In this document: one piece after another, positions 23,811 to 36,033 of the stretch
Layout of the letters: each line of letters starts with the position of its first letter
Numbering within the stretch: the stretch's first letter is position 1
Source: Bauldia sp.
Lineage (GTDB): Bacteria > Pseudomonadota > Alphaproteobacteria > Rhizobiales > Kaistiaceae
Assembly: GCA_026126025.1 (NCBI GenBank)
Contig: JAHCJZ010000005.1
Span: forward strand, 1-64,000
DNA: 64,000 nt
Direction: 5' to 3'
The notes under the pieces: model-generated
Databases searched by the model: none
The model's input: the letters and a program-made list of their open reading frames with translations, nothing else
What the model was told of the DNA's origin: nothing
Position numbers and translations under genes: made by a program

Positions 23811-23850
23811 CTGCCGGCGCGGCGATGGAGCCGCGCCGGCAGTTTTCTTT
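23811..23850 (+). terminator. Strong intrinsic terminator after the locus B PQQ dehydrogenase
   Basis: A perfect 13-base stem (23811-23823 with 23830-23842) has a 6-base loop and is followed by TTTTCTTT. It separates the dehydrogenase from the fusion gene, so the latter needs read-through or its own promoter. Confidence 0.95.
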
Positions 23851-23890
23851 CGCACCGCTTATGGGAACGGCTCCGTCGAGCGAACAGCCG

Positions 23891-25417
23891 ATGCGCTTGA
23901 ACATCCTTCCCGTCGCCGCTCTGCGGCGCCGTTTCGTCGTCTCCGCTACCGCGTTCGTCATTGCTTTCGCTCCGCTTGGCGCGAACGAGGTCCTGGCGCA
24001 GGGCCTCGTCCAGGGCCCTCCGAATATTCGCGATCTCGTGCTCGGCGCGCCGATCTCTGCCCAGCCGCAGGAATTCCAAGAGTTCGCCTGCGGCACCAAT
24101 GGCGGTCCCCCCTCGCTTCCGATCAGCGGATTCGCTGATTTCGCCCGGTGCAGGCCCGAGGCGTCAGGCTTGCGCGAAGTCCAGTTCCGTTACGACGACG
24201 AGCTGCACTATCGCGCGCTCGCCATACGCGATGAGCTTCGTGCTGAGTTCCTCCAGGGTACCCGGTTCGGCAACTTCGGGATTCTGGCTTCGGTGCTGTT
24301 CGATGATTCGGGTATTCTGAGGGGGATCCGCGCCGTGACCGACGACCGGGTCACCGACGACGACCGCCGCAGCGCGTACGGGATGGCCGAGTATGTTCGT
24401 GCGATCTACCGATCCGACGGCTGGGAGTGTTCGCAACTGCCACCAGCGGAAGGCGAGACGCCGATCGGTGACCGGCTGGTCAAGGAAGACTGTCGCAAGA
24501 TCACCGAGAACGGCGTGCTGATCACCACCGAGGCGCGCCTGCTGCAGCGGCAGGGCCAAAGCCTCATAGACCCGGCGAACGGGCAGCTGCGGCCCGGATA
24601 CTTCATCAGCACCGGCCGGATGGAGATGTACGAAGCGGACGCCGACGGCAATCCGATTTACGGCGACGTGGGCGGGACGCCGGTGACGCCGGTAACCGAG
24701 ATCCCCCCGACGCCCGCCGACCCGGTTGAGGCGTTCCTGGTGGGTGCAATGAACGATTGCCCCGGTTGCGATCTTGCCGGCGCAGACCTGAAACGGCGCA
24801 ATCTGGCGGGGGCCGACCTCAGCGGTGCCAATCTGACGGGAGCCACCCTTCACCGCGCCGTGCTTGCCGGTGCGATTCTCGATGGCGCCAACCTCCTCGG
24901 TGCCAATCTCAATGCGGCCGACCTCAAGAACGCCAGCCTCGTCGGCGCCGATCTGTCTTATTCGCTCCTCTTCCTGACCGACGCTGCAGCCGCCGACTTC
25001 TCGCAAGCCATCCTCGACTACACCGTGGTCGATCAGGCGCGGTTCACCGGCGCCACGATGATCGGGGTCCAGTGGCGGGACGCGGTGGGCACAGTCGGCA
25101 CCAACCTCGCAGGAGCCGATCTTAGCGGGGCGGACATGACCCGTGCCTACCTGCCGGACGCCGATTTCCAGCGCGCCAGGCTCGTCGGCGCCAATCTGAC
25201 CGACGTCTACTTCTTCAGCGTCAGGCTGCGCGCCGCCGATCTGACCGGCGTCACCGCGTTGCGCGCCGATTTCCTGCAGGCCGACCTCGCGGAAGCCATC
25301 TTCGTCGACGCGGACCTGACCGAAGCGCGTCTCCTGCGCGCCCGCACCACCGGCATCGACCTTTCCGGTGCCAACCTGACGGAGACGATCATGCCGGACG
25401 GGAGGGTAGGCCAATAA
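23891..25417 (+). CDS. Exported fusion: four-cysteine CGTNGGPP domain plus CPGC pentapeptide-repeat domain (locus B)
   Basis: A 508-residue protein with a signal peptide (1-37, cleavage VLA/Q). Residues about 42-250 match the separate 240-residue protein at 3641-4363: CGTNGGPP (67-74), FADFARC (81-87), LREVQFRYDDE (94-104) and all four cysteines (67, 87, 180, 201). A Pro/Thr-rich linker follows (about 258-278). From NDCPGCDLAGADLKRRNLAG onward comes a pentapeptide-repeat beta-helix matching the gene at 2872-3633, including the terminal TIMPDGR. ATG 23891 is chosen because it gives a clean signal peptide; in-frame ATGs at 23825 (inside the terminator) and 23861 are less likely. I know of no described function. 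The fusion implies that the two locus A proteins work together. Confidence 0.88.
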   Translation: MRLNILPVAALRRRFVVSATAFVIAFAPLGANEVLAQGLVQGPPNIRDLVLGAPISAQPQEFQEFACGTNGGPPSLPISGFADFARCRPEASGLREVQFRYDDELHYRALAIRDELRAEFLQGTRFGNFGILASVLFDDSGILRGIRAVTDDRVTDDDRRSAYGMAEYVRAIYRSDGWECSQLPPAEGETPIGDRLVKEDCRKITENGVLITTEARLLQRQGQSLIDPANGQLRPGYFISTGRMEMYEADADGNPIYGDVGGTPVTPVTEIPPTPADPVEAFLVGAMNDCPGCDLAGADLKRRNLAGADLSGANLTGATLHRAVLAGAILDGANLLGANLNAADLKNASLVGADLSYSLLFLTDAAAADFSQAILDYTVVDQARFTGATMIGVQWRDAVGTVGTNLAGADLSGADMTRAYLPDADFQRARLVGANLTDVYFFSVRLRAADLTGVTALRADFLQADLAEAIFVDADLTEARLLRARTTGIDLSGANLTETIMPDGRVGQ

Positions 25418-25780
25418 GGCCGACCGCCGGGCCTTGCGGTGATCGTGCGTCGCCTCCACCTATGGGCTCGCGGATTCACCGGGACTGCGACCAAACCGCC
25501 GGAAAATCGTGGTCCCGAGGGGTTGACCCGGTAGGGCCGAGTCAGTAGGGTCCGCGCGCTTTCGACAGGCCGTAGGTTTTCCAAGCTCAGGGCGGCGCCT
25601 CGCCGCGGAACGACGAAGCCTAAACGCTGGCGAAGACACGACAAACGGTCAGTGCAATCGCACGATCGCGGCTTGCCGTGATCCTCTGCCGTTTCGGAGC
25701 GCCTGCCGATGCAATCGGTTCCGGCGCTCTTTCAACGTATTCTGGGCGATGCGCGGCATCGCCCCAGCGAAGGACTGGGA
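25418..25780 (+). promoter_or_regulatory. Upstream region and candidate promoter of the rpsL-rplQ superoperon
   Basis: No coding sequence is supported in these 363 bases. A candidate sigma-70 promoter is -35 TTGACC (25523-25528), a 17-base spacer, and TAGGGT (25546-25551). This leaves a leader of about 220 bases before rpsL, long enough for regulation. The -10 match is only moderate. Confidence 0.5.
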
Positions 25781-26152
25781 ATGCCGACAGTCAACCAGCT
25801 CATCCGCAAGCCGCGGCAGGCGCCGCCCCAGCGCAACAAGGTGCCGGCGCTGCAGCAGAACCCGCAGAAGCGGGGCGTTTGCACGCGCGTCTACACCACG
25901 ACCCCGAAGAAGCCGAACTCGGCGCTGCGGAAGGTCGCCAAGGTGCGCCTGCAGAACGGCTTCGAGGTGATCGGCTACATCCCGGGCGAGGGGCACAACC
26001 TCCAGGAGCACTCGGTCGTCATGATCCGCGGCGGCCGCGTGAAGGACCTTCCGGGCGTGCGCTACCACATCATCCGCGGCGTCCTGGACACCCAGGGCGT
26101 GAAGGACCGTCGCCAGCGCCGGTCGAAATATGGAGCGAAGCGGCCGAAGTGA
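25781..26152 (+). CDS. rpsL: 30S ribosomal protein S12
   Basis: A 123-residue decoding-centre protein with [19 protein letters not shown] and [13 protein letters not shown]. Lys43, the classic streptomycin-resistance position, is wild type. ATG 25781 matches the family start [10 protein letters not shown]; upstream in-frame sequence is leader. It is the first gene of the str-S10-spc-alpha superoperon. Confidence 0.98.
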   Translation: MPTVNQLIRKPRQAPPQRNKVPALQQNPQKRGVCTRVYTTTPKKPNSALRKVAKVRLQNGFEVIGYIPGEGHNLQEHSVVMIRGGRVKDLPGVRYHIIRGVLDTQGVKDRRQRRSKYGAKRPK

Positions 26153-26169
26153 CCTCCGCGCAAGCGAGG

Positions 26170-26199
26170 GTCATCCCGGACTCGATCCGGGATCCAGAA
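26170..26199. repeat. Short palindromic intergenic repeat (rpsL-rpsG gap)
   Basis: GTCATCCCGGACTCGATCCG continues to GGATCCAGAA, with CCCGGA and TCCGGG arms around CTCGA. It is one half-unit of a dispersed palindromic family common in alphaproteobacteria and related to the pair at 49519-49599. Confidence 0.7.
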
Positions 26200-26230
26200 G
26201 CAAGGAACGAGCCCGCAAGGGCACCACTAG

Positions 26231-26710
<480 letters not shown>

Positions 26711-26730
26711 CCGGACCGAGACCGACCGCC

Positions 26731-28818
26731 ATGGCGCGCAAAGACAAGATCGAGGACTACCGCAATTTCGGCATCATGGCCCACATCGATGCCGGCAAGA
26801 CCACCACGACCGAGCGGATCCTCTATTACACTGGCAAGATCCATAAGATCGGCGAGGTGCATGAAGGCGCCGCGACGACCGATTACATGGAGCAGGAGCA
26901 GGAGCGCGGCATCACCATCACCTCGGCCGCGGTGACGACCTACTGGCTCCGCGACGGGCACAATTTCCGCCTCAACGTCATCGACACCCCCGGCCATGTC
27001 GACTTCACCATCGAGGTGGAGCGCTCGCTGCGCGTCCTCGACGGCGCGGTATGCGTGCTCGATTCCAACCAGGGCGTCGAGCCGCAGACCGAGACGGTGT
27101 GGCGCCAGGGCGACAAGTACAAGGTCCCGCGCATCGTCTTCTGCAACAAGATGGACAAGATCGGCGCCAGCTTCGATCTGTGTCTCAACGACATCAAGAC
27201 CCGCCTCGGCGCCCGCGCCGTGCCGATCCAGCTGCCGATCGGCGCGGAATCGACCTTCGCCGGCGTCGTCGACCTCGTGCGGATGAAGGCGGTCATCTGG
27301 GAGGAGGAATCCCTCGGCGCCAAGTTCCACGAGGCCGAGATTCCCGCCGACCTCAAGGACAAGGCCGAGGCCGCGCGCCTTGAGCTGATCGAAGCCGCCG
27401 TCGAGCTCGACGAGGCCGCGCTCGAAGCCTATCTCAACGGCGACATGCCGGACGAGGCGACCCTCAAGCGCCTCATCCGCAAGGCCGTTCTGCACTCGAC
27501 CTGGTTCCCGGTCCTCTGCGGCTCGGCGTTCAAGAACAAGGGCGTGCAGACCCTCCTCGACGCCGTCGTCGACTACCTGCCGTCGCCGGTCGACGTGCCG
27601 CCGACCCATGGCGTCCATCCCGACACCGGCGCGGAGATGACCCGCCAGTCGAGCGACGCCGAGCCGCTGTCGATGCTCGCCTTCAAGATCCTCGAGGACA
27701 AGTACGGCATCCTGACCTTCGCCCGCGTCTATTCGGGCGTCGTCACCAAGGGCATGACCGTCCTCAACTCGACCAAAGAGCGCAGCGAGCGCATCGGCCG
27801 CATGGTGCAGATGCAGGCCAATGACCGCATCGAGATCGACGAAGCCTATGCCGGCGACATCGTCGCCTTCGTCGGCCTCAAGGACACCCGCACCGGCGAC
27901 ACGCTGTGCGACCCGAACAAGCCGGTGATCCTGGAGAAGATGGAGTTCCCGGTTCCGGTCATCGAGATGGCCGTGGAAGCCGCGACCAAGGGCGAGCAGG
28001 ACAAGCTCGCGGCGGGGCTGCAGAAGCTCGCCTCCGAGGATCCGTCCTTCTCGGTCTCGACCGACGAGGAGTCGGGCCAGACCATCATCAAGGGGATGGG
28101 CGAGCTCCACCTCGACATCAAGATCGATATCCTCCGGCGCGCCCCGTACAACATCAAGGTCAATGTCGGCGCGCCGCAGGTGGCGTATCGCGAGACCATC
28201 ACGCGGCCGTCCGAGGTCGACTACACCCACAAGAAGCAGACCGGCGGCTCGGGCCAGTTCGCCCGCGTCAAGATCCAGATCGAGCCGAACGAGCCGGGCG
28301 CCGGCTTCAGCTTCGAGTCGAAGATCATCGGCGGCGCGGTGCCCAAGGAATACATCCCGGGCGTCGAGAAGGGCATCGTGAGCGTGCTCGGCAATGGCGT
28401 GATCGCCGGCTTCCCGCTGCTCGACGTCAAGGCGCAGCTGGTCGACGGCGCCTATCACGACGTCGATTCCAGCGTTCTCGCCTTCGAGATCGCCTCGCGC
28501 GCAGCGTTCCGCGAGGCGGTGCAGAAGGCCGCGCCGAAGCTCCTTGAGCCGATCATGAAGGTCGAAGTCACGTCGCCCGACGACTATGTCGGCTCGGTCA
28601 TCGGCGACCTCAATTCACGTCGCGGCCAGATTCAGGGCCAGGACATGCGCGGCAACGCCAACATCATCACGGCGTTCGTCCCGCTCGCCAACATGTTCGG
28701 CTACGTCAACACGCTGCGCTCGATGAGCCAGGGTCGCGCGTCCTACACCATGCAGTTCGATCACTACGAGCAAGTTCCCCAGGCCGTGGCCCAGGAAGTC
28801 CAGGCCAAATTCGCCTGA
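26731..28818 (+). CDS. fusA: Translation elongation factor G
   Basis: A 695-residue translocation GTPase. The P-loop is AHIDAGKT (17-24), and switch and G-motif segments follow ([21 protein letters not shown]). The middle domains and the C-terminal [20 protein letters not shown] segment complete all five domains. It moves tRNA-mRNA through the ribosome. It is followed 40 bases later by tuf. Confidence 0.99.
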   Translation: MARKDKIEDYRNFGIMAHIDAGKTTTTERILYYTGKIHKIGEVHEGAATTDYMEQEQERGITITSAAVTTYWLRDGHNFRLNVIDTPGHVDFTIEVERSLRVLDGAVCVLDSNQGVEPQTETVWRQGDKYKVPRIVFCNKMDKIGASFDLCLNDIKTRLGARAVPIQLPIGAESTFAGVVDLVRMKAVIWEEESLGAKFHEAEIPADLKDKAEAARLELIEAAVELDEAALEAYLNGDMPDEATLKRLIRKAVLHSTWFPVLCGSAFKNKGVQTLLDAVVDYLPSPVDVPPTHGVHPDTGAEMTRQSSDAEPLSMLAFKILEDKYGILTFARVYSGVVTKGMTVLNSTKERSERIGRMVQMQANDRIEIDEAYAGDIVAFVGLKDTRTGDTLCDPNKPVILEKMEFPVPVIEMAVEAATKGEQDKLAAGLQKLASEDPSFSVSTDEESGQTIIKGMGELHLDIKIDILRRAPYNIKVNVGAPQVAYRETITRPSEVDYTHKKQTGGSGQFARVKIQIEPNEPGAGFSFESKIIGGAVPKEYIPGVEKGIVSVLGNGVIAGFPLLDVKAQLVDGAYHDVDSSVLAFEIASRAAFREAVQKAAPKLLEPIMKVEVTSPDDYVGSVIGDLNSRRGQIQGQDMRGNANIITAFVPLANMFGYVNTLRSMSQGRASYTMQFDHYEQVPQAVAQEVQAKFA

Positions 28819-28858
28819 CCTGACGGCCCCTTAGACAAAGCAGAGACTGGAGACCCCT

Positions 28859-30049
<1,191 letters not shown>

Positions 30050-30162
30050 GAACGCCGCCGCGTCGTGCCCGGGCGATCGCGTCCGGGCATCCCGCAAGAC
30101 TGAACAGAAGAAGACGACGTGGATGGCCGGCGCGACCGGCCATGGCGAACGAGAGAAACCAA

Positions 30163-30471
30163 ATGAACGGCCAGAATATCCGCATTCGGCTCAAGGCGTT
30201 CGATCACCGCGTGCTCGACACCTCGACCCGGGAGATCGTTTCCACCGCGAAACGCACCGGGGCGCGGGTCCGCGGCCCGATCCCGCTGCCGACGCGGATC
30301 GAGAAGTACACCGTCAACCGGTCGCCGCATGTCGACAAGAAGAGCCGCGAGCAGTTCGAGATGCGCACCCACAAGCGCCTTCTCGACATCGTCGATCCGA
30401 CCCCGCAGACCGTGGACGCGCTGATGAAGCTCGACCTCGCCGCGGGCGTCGACGTCGAGATCAAGCTCTAG
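30163..30471 (+). CDS. rpsJ: 30S ribosomal protein S10 (NusE)
   Basis: A 102-residue protein with [17 protein letters not shown] and the tRNA-facing loop [19 protein letters not shown]. It is both a ribosomal protein and a NusB/NusG partner in antitermination. ATG 30163 gives the exact family length; an upstream in-frame ATG (30142) adds seven unrelated residues. Confidence 0.98.
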   Translation: MNGQNIRIRLKAFDHRVLDTSTREIVSTAKRTGARVRGPIPLPTRIEKYTVNRSPHVDKKSREQFEMRTHKRLLDIVDPTPQTVDALMKLDLAAGVDVEIKL

Positions 30472-30497
30472 GCCGGCGAGGAAGCGAGTCCAACGTC

Positions 30498-31232
30498 ATG
30501 CGCTCAGGCGTGATCACAAAGAAGGTCGGCATGACCCGCGTCTATACCGACGCGGGCGAGCAGGTGCCGGTGACCGTGCTCCAGTTGCCCGGTTGCCAGG
30601 TCGTGGCTCACCGCACCGAGGAAAAGAACGGCTACACCGCGCTGCAGCTCGGCGCTGGTCTGGCGAAGGTGAAGCGCACGCCCAAGGCGATGCGCGGCCA
30701 CTTCGCCAAGGCCGAGGTCGAGCCGAAGCGGAAGGTCGTGGAGTTCCGCGTCTCCCCCGACAACCTCATCGACGTCGGTGCCGAGATCACGGCCGACCAT
30801 TTCGTCGTCGGCCAGTTCGTCGACGTGACCGGCCAGTCGATCGGCAAGGGCTTCGCCGGCGTCATCAAGCGGCACCATTTCGGCGGCGGCCGCGCCACCC
30901 ACGGCAACTCGGTCAGCCACCGCACCCACGGTTCGACCGGCCAGCGCCAGGATCCCGGCAAGGTCTTCAAGAACAAGAAGATGGCCGGCCATCTCGGCGA
31001 CGAGCGGGTGACCACGCAGAACCTCAAGATCGTGCGCACCGACGTCGAGCGCGGCCTCATCATGGTCGAAGGCGCGGTGCCCGGCGCCAAAGGCGGCTGG
31101 GTCGAGGTGCGCGACGCGGTGAAGCGTCCGCTGCCCGACGGCGTGCCGAAGCCCGGCGCGTTCCGCAAGACCGGCGACGCGGCGGCTCCGGCCGCCGAGG
31201 CCGCCCCGGCCGAGACCAAGGAGACCGAGTGA
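30498..31232 (+). CDS. rplC: 50S ribosomal protein L3
   Basis: A 244-residue protein beginning [20 protein letters not shown], with the central loop near the peptidyl-transferase centre ([20 protein letters not shown]). The C-terminal extension (about residues 218-244) is Ala/Pro/Glu-rich and low in complexity, longer than in E. coli but usual in Rhizobiales. Its stop overlaps the rplD start (TGATG). Confidence 0.98.
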   Translation: MRSGVITKKVGMTRVYTDAGEQVPVTVLQLPGCQVVAHRTEEKNGYTALQLGAGLAKVKRTPKAMRGHFAKAEVEPKRKVVEFRVSPDNLIDVGAEITADHFVVGQFVDVTGQSIGKGFAGVIKRHHFGGGRATHGNSVSHRTHGSTGQRQDPGKVFKNKKMAGHLGDERVTTQNLKIVRTDVERGLIMVEGAVPGAKGGWVEVRDAVKRPLPDGVPKPGAFRKTGDAAAPAAEAAPAETKETE

Positions 31233-31852
31233 TGGACATCGCGGTAACGACGCTCGACGGCGCCGCCGCCGGCTCGGTCACGGTCTCGGACGACGTGTTC
31301 GGCCTCGAGCCGCGCGCCGACATCCTGCAGCGCATGGTGCGCTACCAGCTGTCGAAGCGGCAGGCCGGCACGCACAAGACCAAGACCCGCGGCGAGATCG
31401 ATCGCACCACCGCCAAGGCCTACAAGCAGAAGGGCACCGGCCGCGCCCGTCACGGCGCCAAGTCCGCGCCGCAGTTCCGCGGCGGCGGCAAGGCGTTCGG
31501 CCCGGTGGTGCGCAGCCACGCCCACGATCTGCCGAAGAAGGTCCGCGCGCTCGCGCTGAAGCACGCGCTGTCGGCCAAGGCCAAGGATTCCGACCTCATC
31601 ATCGTCGACGCCATGAGCCTCGATGCGCCGAAGACCAGCGCGCTGAAGGCGCATCTCGGCAAGCTCGGCCTCGCCAACGCGCTCTTCATCGCCGGCGATG
31701 CGGTCGATGACGGCTTCCGTCTCGCCGCGCGCAACATCCCCAACATCGACGTGCTGCCGGTGCAGGGGATCAACGTCTACGACATCCTCCGCCGGCGGAA
31801 GCTGGTGCTGTCCCGCGCGGCGGTCGACGCGCTGCAGGAGCGCCTGAAATGA
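31232..31852 (+). CDS. rplD: 50S ribosomal protein L4
   Basis: A 206-residue protein with the exit-tunnel loop segment [20 protein letters not shown] and the C-terminal [19 protein letters not shown]. In E. coli it represses the S10 operon. It starts on the last base of the rplC stop and overlaps rplW by 4 bases, indicating translational coupling. Confidence 0.98.
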   Translation: MDIAVTTLDGAAAGSVTVSDDVFGLEPRADILQRMVRYQLSKRQAGTHKTKTRGEIDRTTAKAYKQKGTGRARHGAKSAPQFRGGGKAFGPVVRSHAHDLPKKVRALALKHALSAKAKDSDLIIVDAMSLDAPKTSALKAHLGKLGLANALFIAGDAVDDGFRLAARNIPNIDVLPVQGINVYDILRRRKLVLSRAAVDALQERLK

Positions 31853-32139
31853 AGCTCTCGCACTACGACATCATCCGCAGCCCGGCCATCACCGAGAAAT
31901 CGACGATGGCGTCGGAGCAGGACAAGGTGATCTTCAACGTCGCCCAGAACGCGACCAAGCCGCAGATCAAGTCCGCGGTTGAGGCGCTGTTCAACGTGAA
32001 GGTGACCGCCGTCAACACGCTGAACCGCAAGGGCAAGACCAAGCGGTTCCGCGGGATCGTCGGCCGCACCAGCGACGTCAAGAAGGCCATCGTGACGCTG
32101 GCTGCCGGCCAGTCGATCGACGTGACGATCGGTCTGTAG
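31849..32139 (+). CDS. rplW: 50S ribosomal protein L23
   Basis: A 96-residue protein at the tunnel exit, where trigger factor and SRP dock. Its core reads [19 protein letters not shown] and then [20 protein letters not shown]. It overlaps rplD by 4 bases (ATGA). Confidence 0.98.
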   Translation: MKLSHYDIIRSPAITEKSTMASEQDKVIFNVAQNATKPQIKSAVEALFNVKVTAVNTLNRKGKTKRFRGIVGRTSDVKKAIVTLAAGQSIDVTIGL

Positions 32140-32155
32140 AGAAGAGCGCAAAGCC

Positions 32156-32992
32156 ATGGCACTGAAGACCTACAAGCCGATCACGCCGAGCCTTCGCCAG
32201 CTGGTGACGGTCTCCCGCGAGGGGCTCCACACCGGCAAGCCGGTGAAGGGCCTCACCGAGGGCCTGCGCGGCTCCGGCGGCCGCAACAATGCCGGCCGCA
32301 TCACCGCCCGCCGCCGCGGCGGCGGCCACAAGCGGACCTACCGGATCATCGACTTCAAGCGCCGCAAGGTCGACCTCGTCGCCACCGTCGAGCGCCTCGA
32401 ATATGATCCGAACCGCTCGGCCTTCATTGCGCTGATCCGCTACGAGGACGGCGAGCTCGCCTACATCCTGGCGCCGCAGCGCCTCGGCATCGGCGACAAG
32501 GTCGTCTCCGGCAGCCAGGTCGACGTGAAGCCGGGCAATGCGATGCCGCTCATCGCCATGCCGGTCGGCACCATCGTGCACAATGTCGAGATGAAGCCGG
32601 GGAAGGGCGGTCAGATCGCCCGCTCGGCCGGCACCTACGCGCAATATGTCGGCCGCGACCAGGGCTACGCCATCCTGAAGCTGAATTCGGGCGAGCAGCG
32701 CCTCGTCCACCAGAACTGCTTCGCGACGGTGGGCGCGGTGTCCAACCCCGACCACTCCAACGTCAACATCGGCAAGGCCGGCCGCAATCGCTGGCTCGGC
32801 AAGCGCCCGAGCGTGCGCGGCGTCGCCATGAACCCGATCGACCATCCGCATGGCGGCGGCGAAGGCCGCACCTCGGGCGGCCGCCACCCGGTGACCCCGT
32901 GGGGCAAGCCGACCAAGGGCAAGAAGACCCGCTCCAACAAGAGCACCGACAAGTTCATCGCGCGCAGCCGTCACCTGCGCAAAGGCAAGTAA
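32156..32992 (+). CDS. rplB: 50S ribosomal protein L2
   Basis: A 278-residue protein essential for peptidyl transfer and subunit joining, with [19 protein letters not shown] and the catalytically important [13 protein letters not shown] near the C-terminus. Length and position are normal. Confidence 0.99.
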   Translation: MALKTYKPITPSLRQLVTVSREGLHTGKPVKGLTEGLRGSGGRNNAGRITARRRGGGHKRTYRIIDFKRRKVDLVATVERLEYDPNRSAFIALIRYEDGELAYILAPQRLGIGDKVVSGSQVDVKPGNAMPLIAMPVGTIVHNVEMKPGKGGQIARSAGTYAQYVGRDQGYAILKLNSGEQRLVHQNCFATVGAVSNPDHSNVNIGKAGRNRWLGKRPSVRGVAMNPIDHPHGGGEGRTSGGRHPVTPWGKPTKGKKTRSNKSTDKFIARSRHLRKGK

Positions 32993-33003
32993 GGGAAACG
33001 ACC

Positions 33004-33282
33004 TTGTCCCGTTCTGTTTGGAAAGGCCCGTTCGTCGACGGCTATCTCCTGCGCAAGGCGGAGAAGACGCGCGATTCCGGCCGCAACGAGGTCATCAAGA
33101 TGTGGAGCCGGCGCTCCACCATCCTCCCCCAGTTCGTGGGGCTGACCTTCGGCGTCTACAACGGCCAGAAGCACATCCCGGTCATGGTCAATGAGGACAT
33201 GGTCGGCCACAAGTTCGGCGAGTTCTCGCCGACCCGCACCTATTACGGCCACGCCGCCGACAAGAAGGCGAAGAGGAAGTAG
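33004..33282 (+). CDS. rpsS: 30S ribosomal protein S19
   Basis: A 92-residue protein beginning (M)[15 protein letters not shown], with the conserved [20 protein letters not shown]. It uses a TTG start at 33004, preceded by AAGGGAAACG; this is the exact family N-terminus. No ATG fits. Confidence 0.97.
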   Translation: MSRSVWKGPFVDGYLLRKAEKTRDSGRNEVIKMWSRRSTILPQFVGLTFGVYNGQKHIPVMVNEDMVGHKFGEFSPTRTYYGHAADKKAKRK

Positions 33283-33284
33283 CC

Positions 33285-33665
33285 ATGGGCAAGCCGAAGA
33301 CGGAGCGGGCGCTCAAGGATACCGAGGCCAAGGCCGTGCTGCGCACCGTGCGGGTGTCGCCGCAGAAGCTGAACCTCGTGGCGCAGATGATCCGCGGCAA
33401 GAAGGCGGCGACCGCTCTGGCGGACCTCACCTTCTCGCGCAAGCGCATCGCCGTGCAGGTCAAGAAGCTCCTGGAATCGGCGATCGCCAACGCCGAGAAC
33501 AATCACGGCCTCGATGTCGATTCGCTCGTCGTGTCGCAGGCCTATGTCGGCAAGTCGATCGTCCTGAAGCGCTGGACGCCGCGCGGCCGCGGCCGCGTCG
33601 GCCGCATCCACAAGCCGTTCTCGCACATGACGATCATCGTCCGGGAAGTTGAGGAGTCCGCCTGA
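33285..33665 (+). CDS. rplV: 50S ribosomal protein L22
   Basis: A 126-residue tunnel-wall protein with [20 protein letters not shown] and the tunnel beta-hairpin [20 protein letters not shown]. Its stop overlaps the rpsC start by one base. Confidence 0.98.
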   Translation: MGKPKTERALKDTEAKAVLRTVRVSPQKLNLVAQMIRGKKAATALADLTFSRKRIAVQVKKLLESAIANAENNHGLDVDSLVVSQAYVGKSIVLKRWTPRGRGRVGRIHKPFSHMTIIVREVEESA

Positions 33666-34375
33666 TGGGCCAGAAAGTTAACCCGATCGGGCTCCGGCTC
33701 GGCATCAACCGGACCTGGGATTCCCGCTGGTACGCCGGCAAGGCGGAATACGGGAAGCTCCTCGCCGAGGACATCAAGATCCGCGAGACGCTGATGCGCG
33801 AGCTGAAGCAGGCCGCGGTGTCGAAGATCGTCATCGAGCGTCCGCACAAGAAGTGCCGCGTCACCGTTCACTCGGCGCGCCCGGGCATCGTCATCGGCAA
33901 GAAGGGCGCCGACATCGAGAAGCTGCGGAAGCGCGTCGCCGCGCTGACCGCCTCCGAGGTCCACATCAACATCGTCGAGGTCCGCAAGCCGGAGACCGAC
34001 GCCTCGCTGGTGGCGGCTTCGATCGCGCAGCAGCTGGAGCGCCGCGTTGCGTTCCGCCGCGCCATGAAGCGCGCCGTGCAGTCGGCGATGCGGCTTGGCG
34101 CCGAGGGCATCCGCATCACCTGCGGCGGCCGTCTCGGCGGCGCCGAGATCGCGCGGACCGAGTGGTATCGCGAGGGCCGCGTGCCGCTCCATACGCTGCG
34201 TGCCGACATCGACTACGGCCAGGCGACCGCGAACACCGCCTACGGCACCTGCGGCGTCAAGGTCTGGATCTTCAAGGGCGAGATCCTCGAGCACGACCCG
34301 ATGGCGTCCGAGCGCCGGCAGACCGAGGGCGACCTGCAGGGCGGCCCGCGCCGCCGCGAGCCGGCCGCCGCGTAA
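33665..34375 (+). CDS. rpsC: 30S ribosomal protein S3
   Basis: A 236-residue mRNA-entry protein. It has a KH domain ([18 protein letters not shown]) and a C-terminal domain ([20 protein letters not shown]), with a basic C-terminal tail. It begins on the last base of the rplV stop codon. Confidence 0.98.
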   Translation: MGQKVNPIGLRLGINRTWDSRWYAGKAEYGKLLAEDIKIRETLMRELKQAAVSKIVIERPHKKCRVTVHSARPGIVIGKKGADIEKLRKRVAALTASEVHINIVEVRKPETDASLVAASIAQQLERRVAFRRAMKRAVQSAMRLGAEGIRITCGGRLGGAEIARTEWYREGRVPLHTLRADIDYGQATANTAYGTCGVKVWIFKGEILEHDPMASERRQTEGDLQGGPRRREPAAA

Positions 34376-34390
34376 GGCAAGAGAACAACC

Positions 34391-34804
34391 ATGCTGCAAC
34401 CGAAGCGCACCAATTACCGCAAGCAGTTCAAGGGCCGCATCCATGGCAACGCCAAGGGTGGGACCGACCTGAACTTCGGCGCCTTTGGCCTCAAGGCCCT
34501 GGAGCCCGAGCGGGTGACTGCGCGCCAGATCGAGGCTGCCCGCCGCGCCATCACGCGCCACATGAAGCGCGCCGGCCGCGTCTGGATCCGCATCTTCCCT
34601 GACGTTCCGGTGTCGAAGAAGCCGACCGAGGTCCGCATGGGCAAGGGCAAGGGCACGCCGGAATTCTGGGCGGCCCGGGTCAAGCCCGGCCGGGTGATGT
34701 TCGAGGTGGACGGCGTGACGATCGAGGTGGCGCGCGAGGCGCTGCGTCTCGGCGCCGCCAAGCTGCCGATCAAGACGCGCTTCGTACAGCGCATCGCCGA
34801 GTAG
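34391..34804 (+). CDS. rplP: 50S ribosomal protein L16
   Basis: A 137-residue protein near the A site, with [16 protein letters not shown] at the start and the conserved [19 protein letters not shown]. Normal length. Confidence 0.98.
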   Translation: MLQPKRTNYRKQFKGRIHGNAKGGTDLNFGAFGLKALEPERVTARQIEAARRAITRHMKRAGRVWIRIFPDVPVSKKPTEVRMGKGKGTPEFWAARVKPGRVMFEVDGVTIEVAREALRLGAAKLPIKTRFVQRIAE

Positions 34805-34824
34805 GCGGGAACGAGGACAAGGCG

Positions 34825-35025
34825 ATGAAGGCCGACGACCTGCGCAAGATGACGCCCGACGAGCGGACCGACGAGCTGGCGACGCTGAAGAAGGAGCAGT
34901 TCAACCTCCGCTTCCAGCGCGCGAGCGGCCAGCTCACCAACACTTCGCGGGTCCGCCAGGTTCGGCGCGACATCGCCCGACTTCAAACGCTTGCGCGCCA
35001 AGAGCGCGGCAGCGGCAAGGCTTAG
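34825..35025 (+). CDS. rpmC: 50S ribosomal protein L29
   Basis: A 66-residue two-helix protein at the tunnel exit. Its core is [20 protein letters not shown] and [15 protein letters not shown], which is diagnostic. Confidence 0.97.
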   Translation: MKADDLRKMTPDERTDELATLKKEQFNLRFQRASGQLTNTSRVRQVRRDIARLQTLARQERGSGKA

Positions 35026-35038
35026 GGAACGACAGACA

Positions 35039-35278
35039 ATGCCGAAGCGCATCCTCCAGGGCGTGGTCGTGAGCGACAAGGGCGACAAGACCGTCGTCGT
35101 CCGCGTCGAGCGCCGTTTCACGCACCCGGTGCTCGCCAAGACCGTGCGGCGGACGAAGAAGTACAAGGCCCACGATCCGGAGAACCGGTTCAAGGTCGGC
35201 GACCAGGTCACGATCCAGGAGAGCCGTCCGATCTCGAAGGACAAATCGTGGATCGTGCTCGACCAGCAAGCCGGTTAG
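35039..35278 (+). CDS. rpsQ: 30S ribosomal protein S17
   Basis: A 79-residue OB-fold protein: [20 protein letters not shown] and then [21 protein letters not shown] 35039 is the family start; the in-frame ATG at 34991 overlaps rpmC and adds unrelated residues. Confidence 0.97.
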   Translation: MPKRILQGVVVSDKGDKTVVVRVERRFTHPVLAKTVRRTKKYKAHDPENRFKVGDQVTIQESRPISKDKSWIVLDQQAG

Positions 35279-35335
35279 GCGCGGCGAAGACATGAGCAAG
35301 GGTTTCCGGCGAGCAGCGACGGACGGACAAGAACA

Positions 35336-35704
35336 ATGATCCAGATGCAGACCAATCTCGACGTCGCCGACAATTCCGGCGCCCGCCGCGTCATGTGCAT
35401 CAAGGTGCTCGGCGGCTCGAAGCGCAAATACGCCCATGTCGGCGACGTCATCGTCGTTTCCGTCAAGGAGGCGATCCCGCGCGGCCGCGTGAAGAAGGGC
35501 GACGTGATGAAGGCCGTGGTGGTGCGCACCGCCAAGGACATCCGCCGCCCCGACGGCAGCGTGATCCGCTTCGACCGCAACGCGGCGGTGCTGATCAACA
35601 ACCAGGCCGAGCCGATCGGCACCCGCATTTTCGGGCCGGTGCCGCGCGAGCTGCGCGCCCGCAACCACATGAAGATCATCTCGCTGGCGCCGGAGGTGCT
35701 GTAG
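35336..35704 (+). CDS. rplN: 50S ribosomal protein L14
   Basis: A 122-residue protein beginning [20 protein letters not shown], with [18 protein letters not shown] and FGPVPRELR at the C-terminal end. It forms an intersubunit bridge. Two bases separate it from rplX. Confidence 0.98.
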   Translation: MIQMQTNLDVADNSGARRVMCIKVLGGSKRKYAHVGDVIVVSVKEAIPRGRVKKGDVMKAVVVRTAKDIRRPDGSVIRFDRNAAVLINNQAEPIGTRIFGPVPRELRARNHMKIISLAPEVL

Positions 35705-35706
35705 TC

Positions 35707-36033
35707 ATGGCCGCCAAGATCAGAAAAGGCGACCGCGTCGTGGTCATCTCCGGCCGCGACAAGGGCAAGGTCGGGGAAGTCCTCGGCGTCAATCCGTCCG
35801 AGGGACGCGCGACCGTGCGCGGCGTCAATCTCGGCAAGCGCCATCAGCGCCAGTCGGCGTCGCAGCAGGGCGGCATCATCACCAAGGAGATGCCGATCCA
35901 CCTGTCCAATCTCGCCGTCGCCGATCCGAAGGACGACAAGCCGACCCGCGTCGGCTTCCGCTTCGAGGGCGAGGGCGAGGACCGCAAGAAGGTGCGCTTT
36001 GCCAAGCGCTCGGGAGACATGATCAATGGCTGA
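35707..36033 (+). CDS. rplX: 50S ribosomal protein L24
   Basis: A 108-residue assembly-initiator protein with the KOW motif [20 protein letters not shown]. Its end overlaps the rplE start by 8 bases. Confidence 0.98.
   Translation: MAAKIRKGDRVVVISGRDKGKVGEVLGVNPSEGRATVRGVNLGKRHQRQSASQQGGIITKEMPIHLSNLAVADPKDDKPTRVGFRFEGEGEDRKKVRFAKRSGDMING

Noticed and set aside
23825-23890. Upstream starts (23825, 23861) for the fusion gene
   Set aside because: 23825 lies in the loop of the terminator hairpin, and both add residues before an otherwise well-formed signal peptide.
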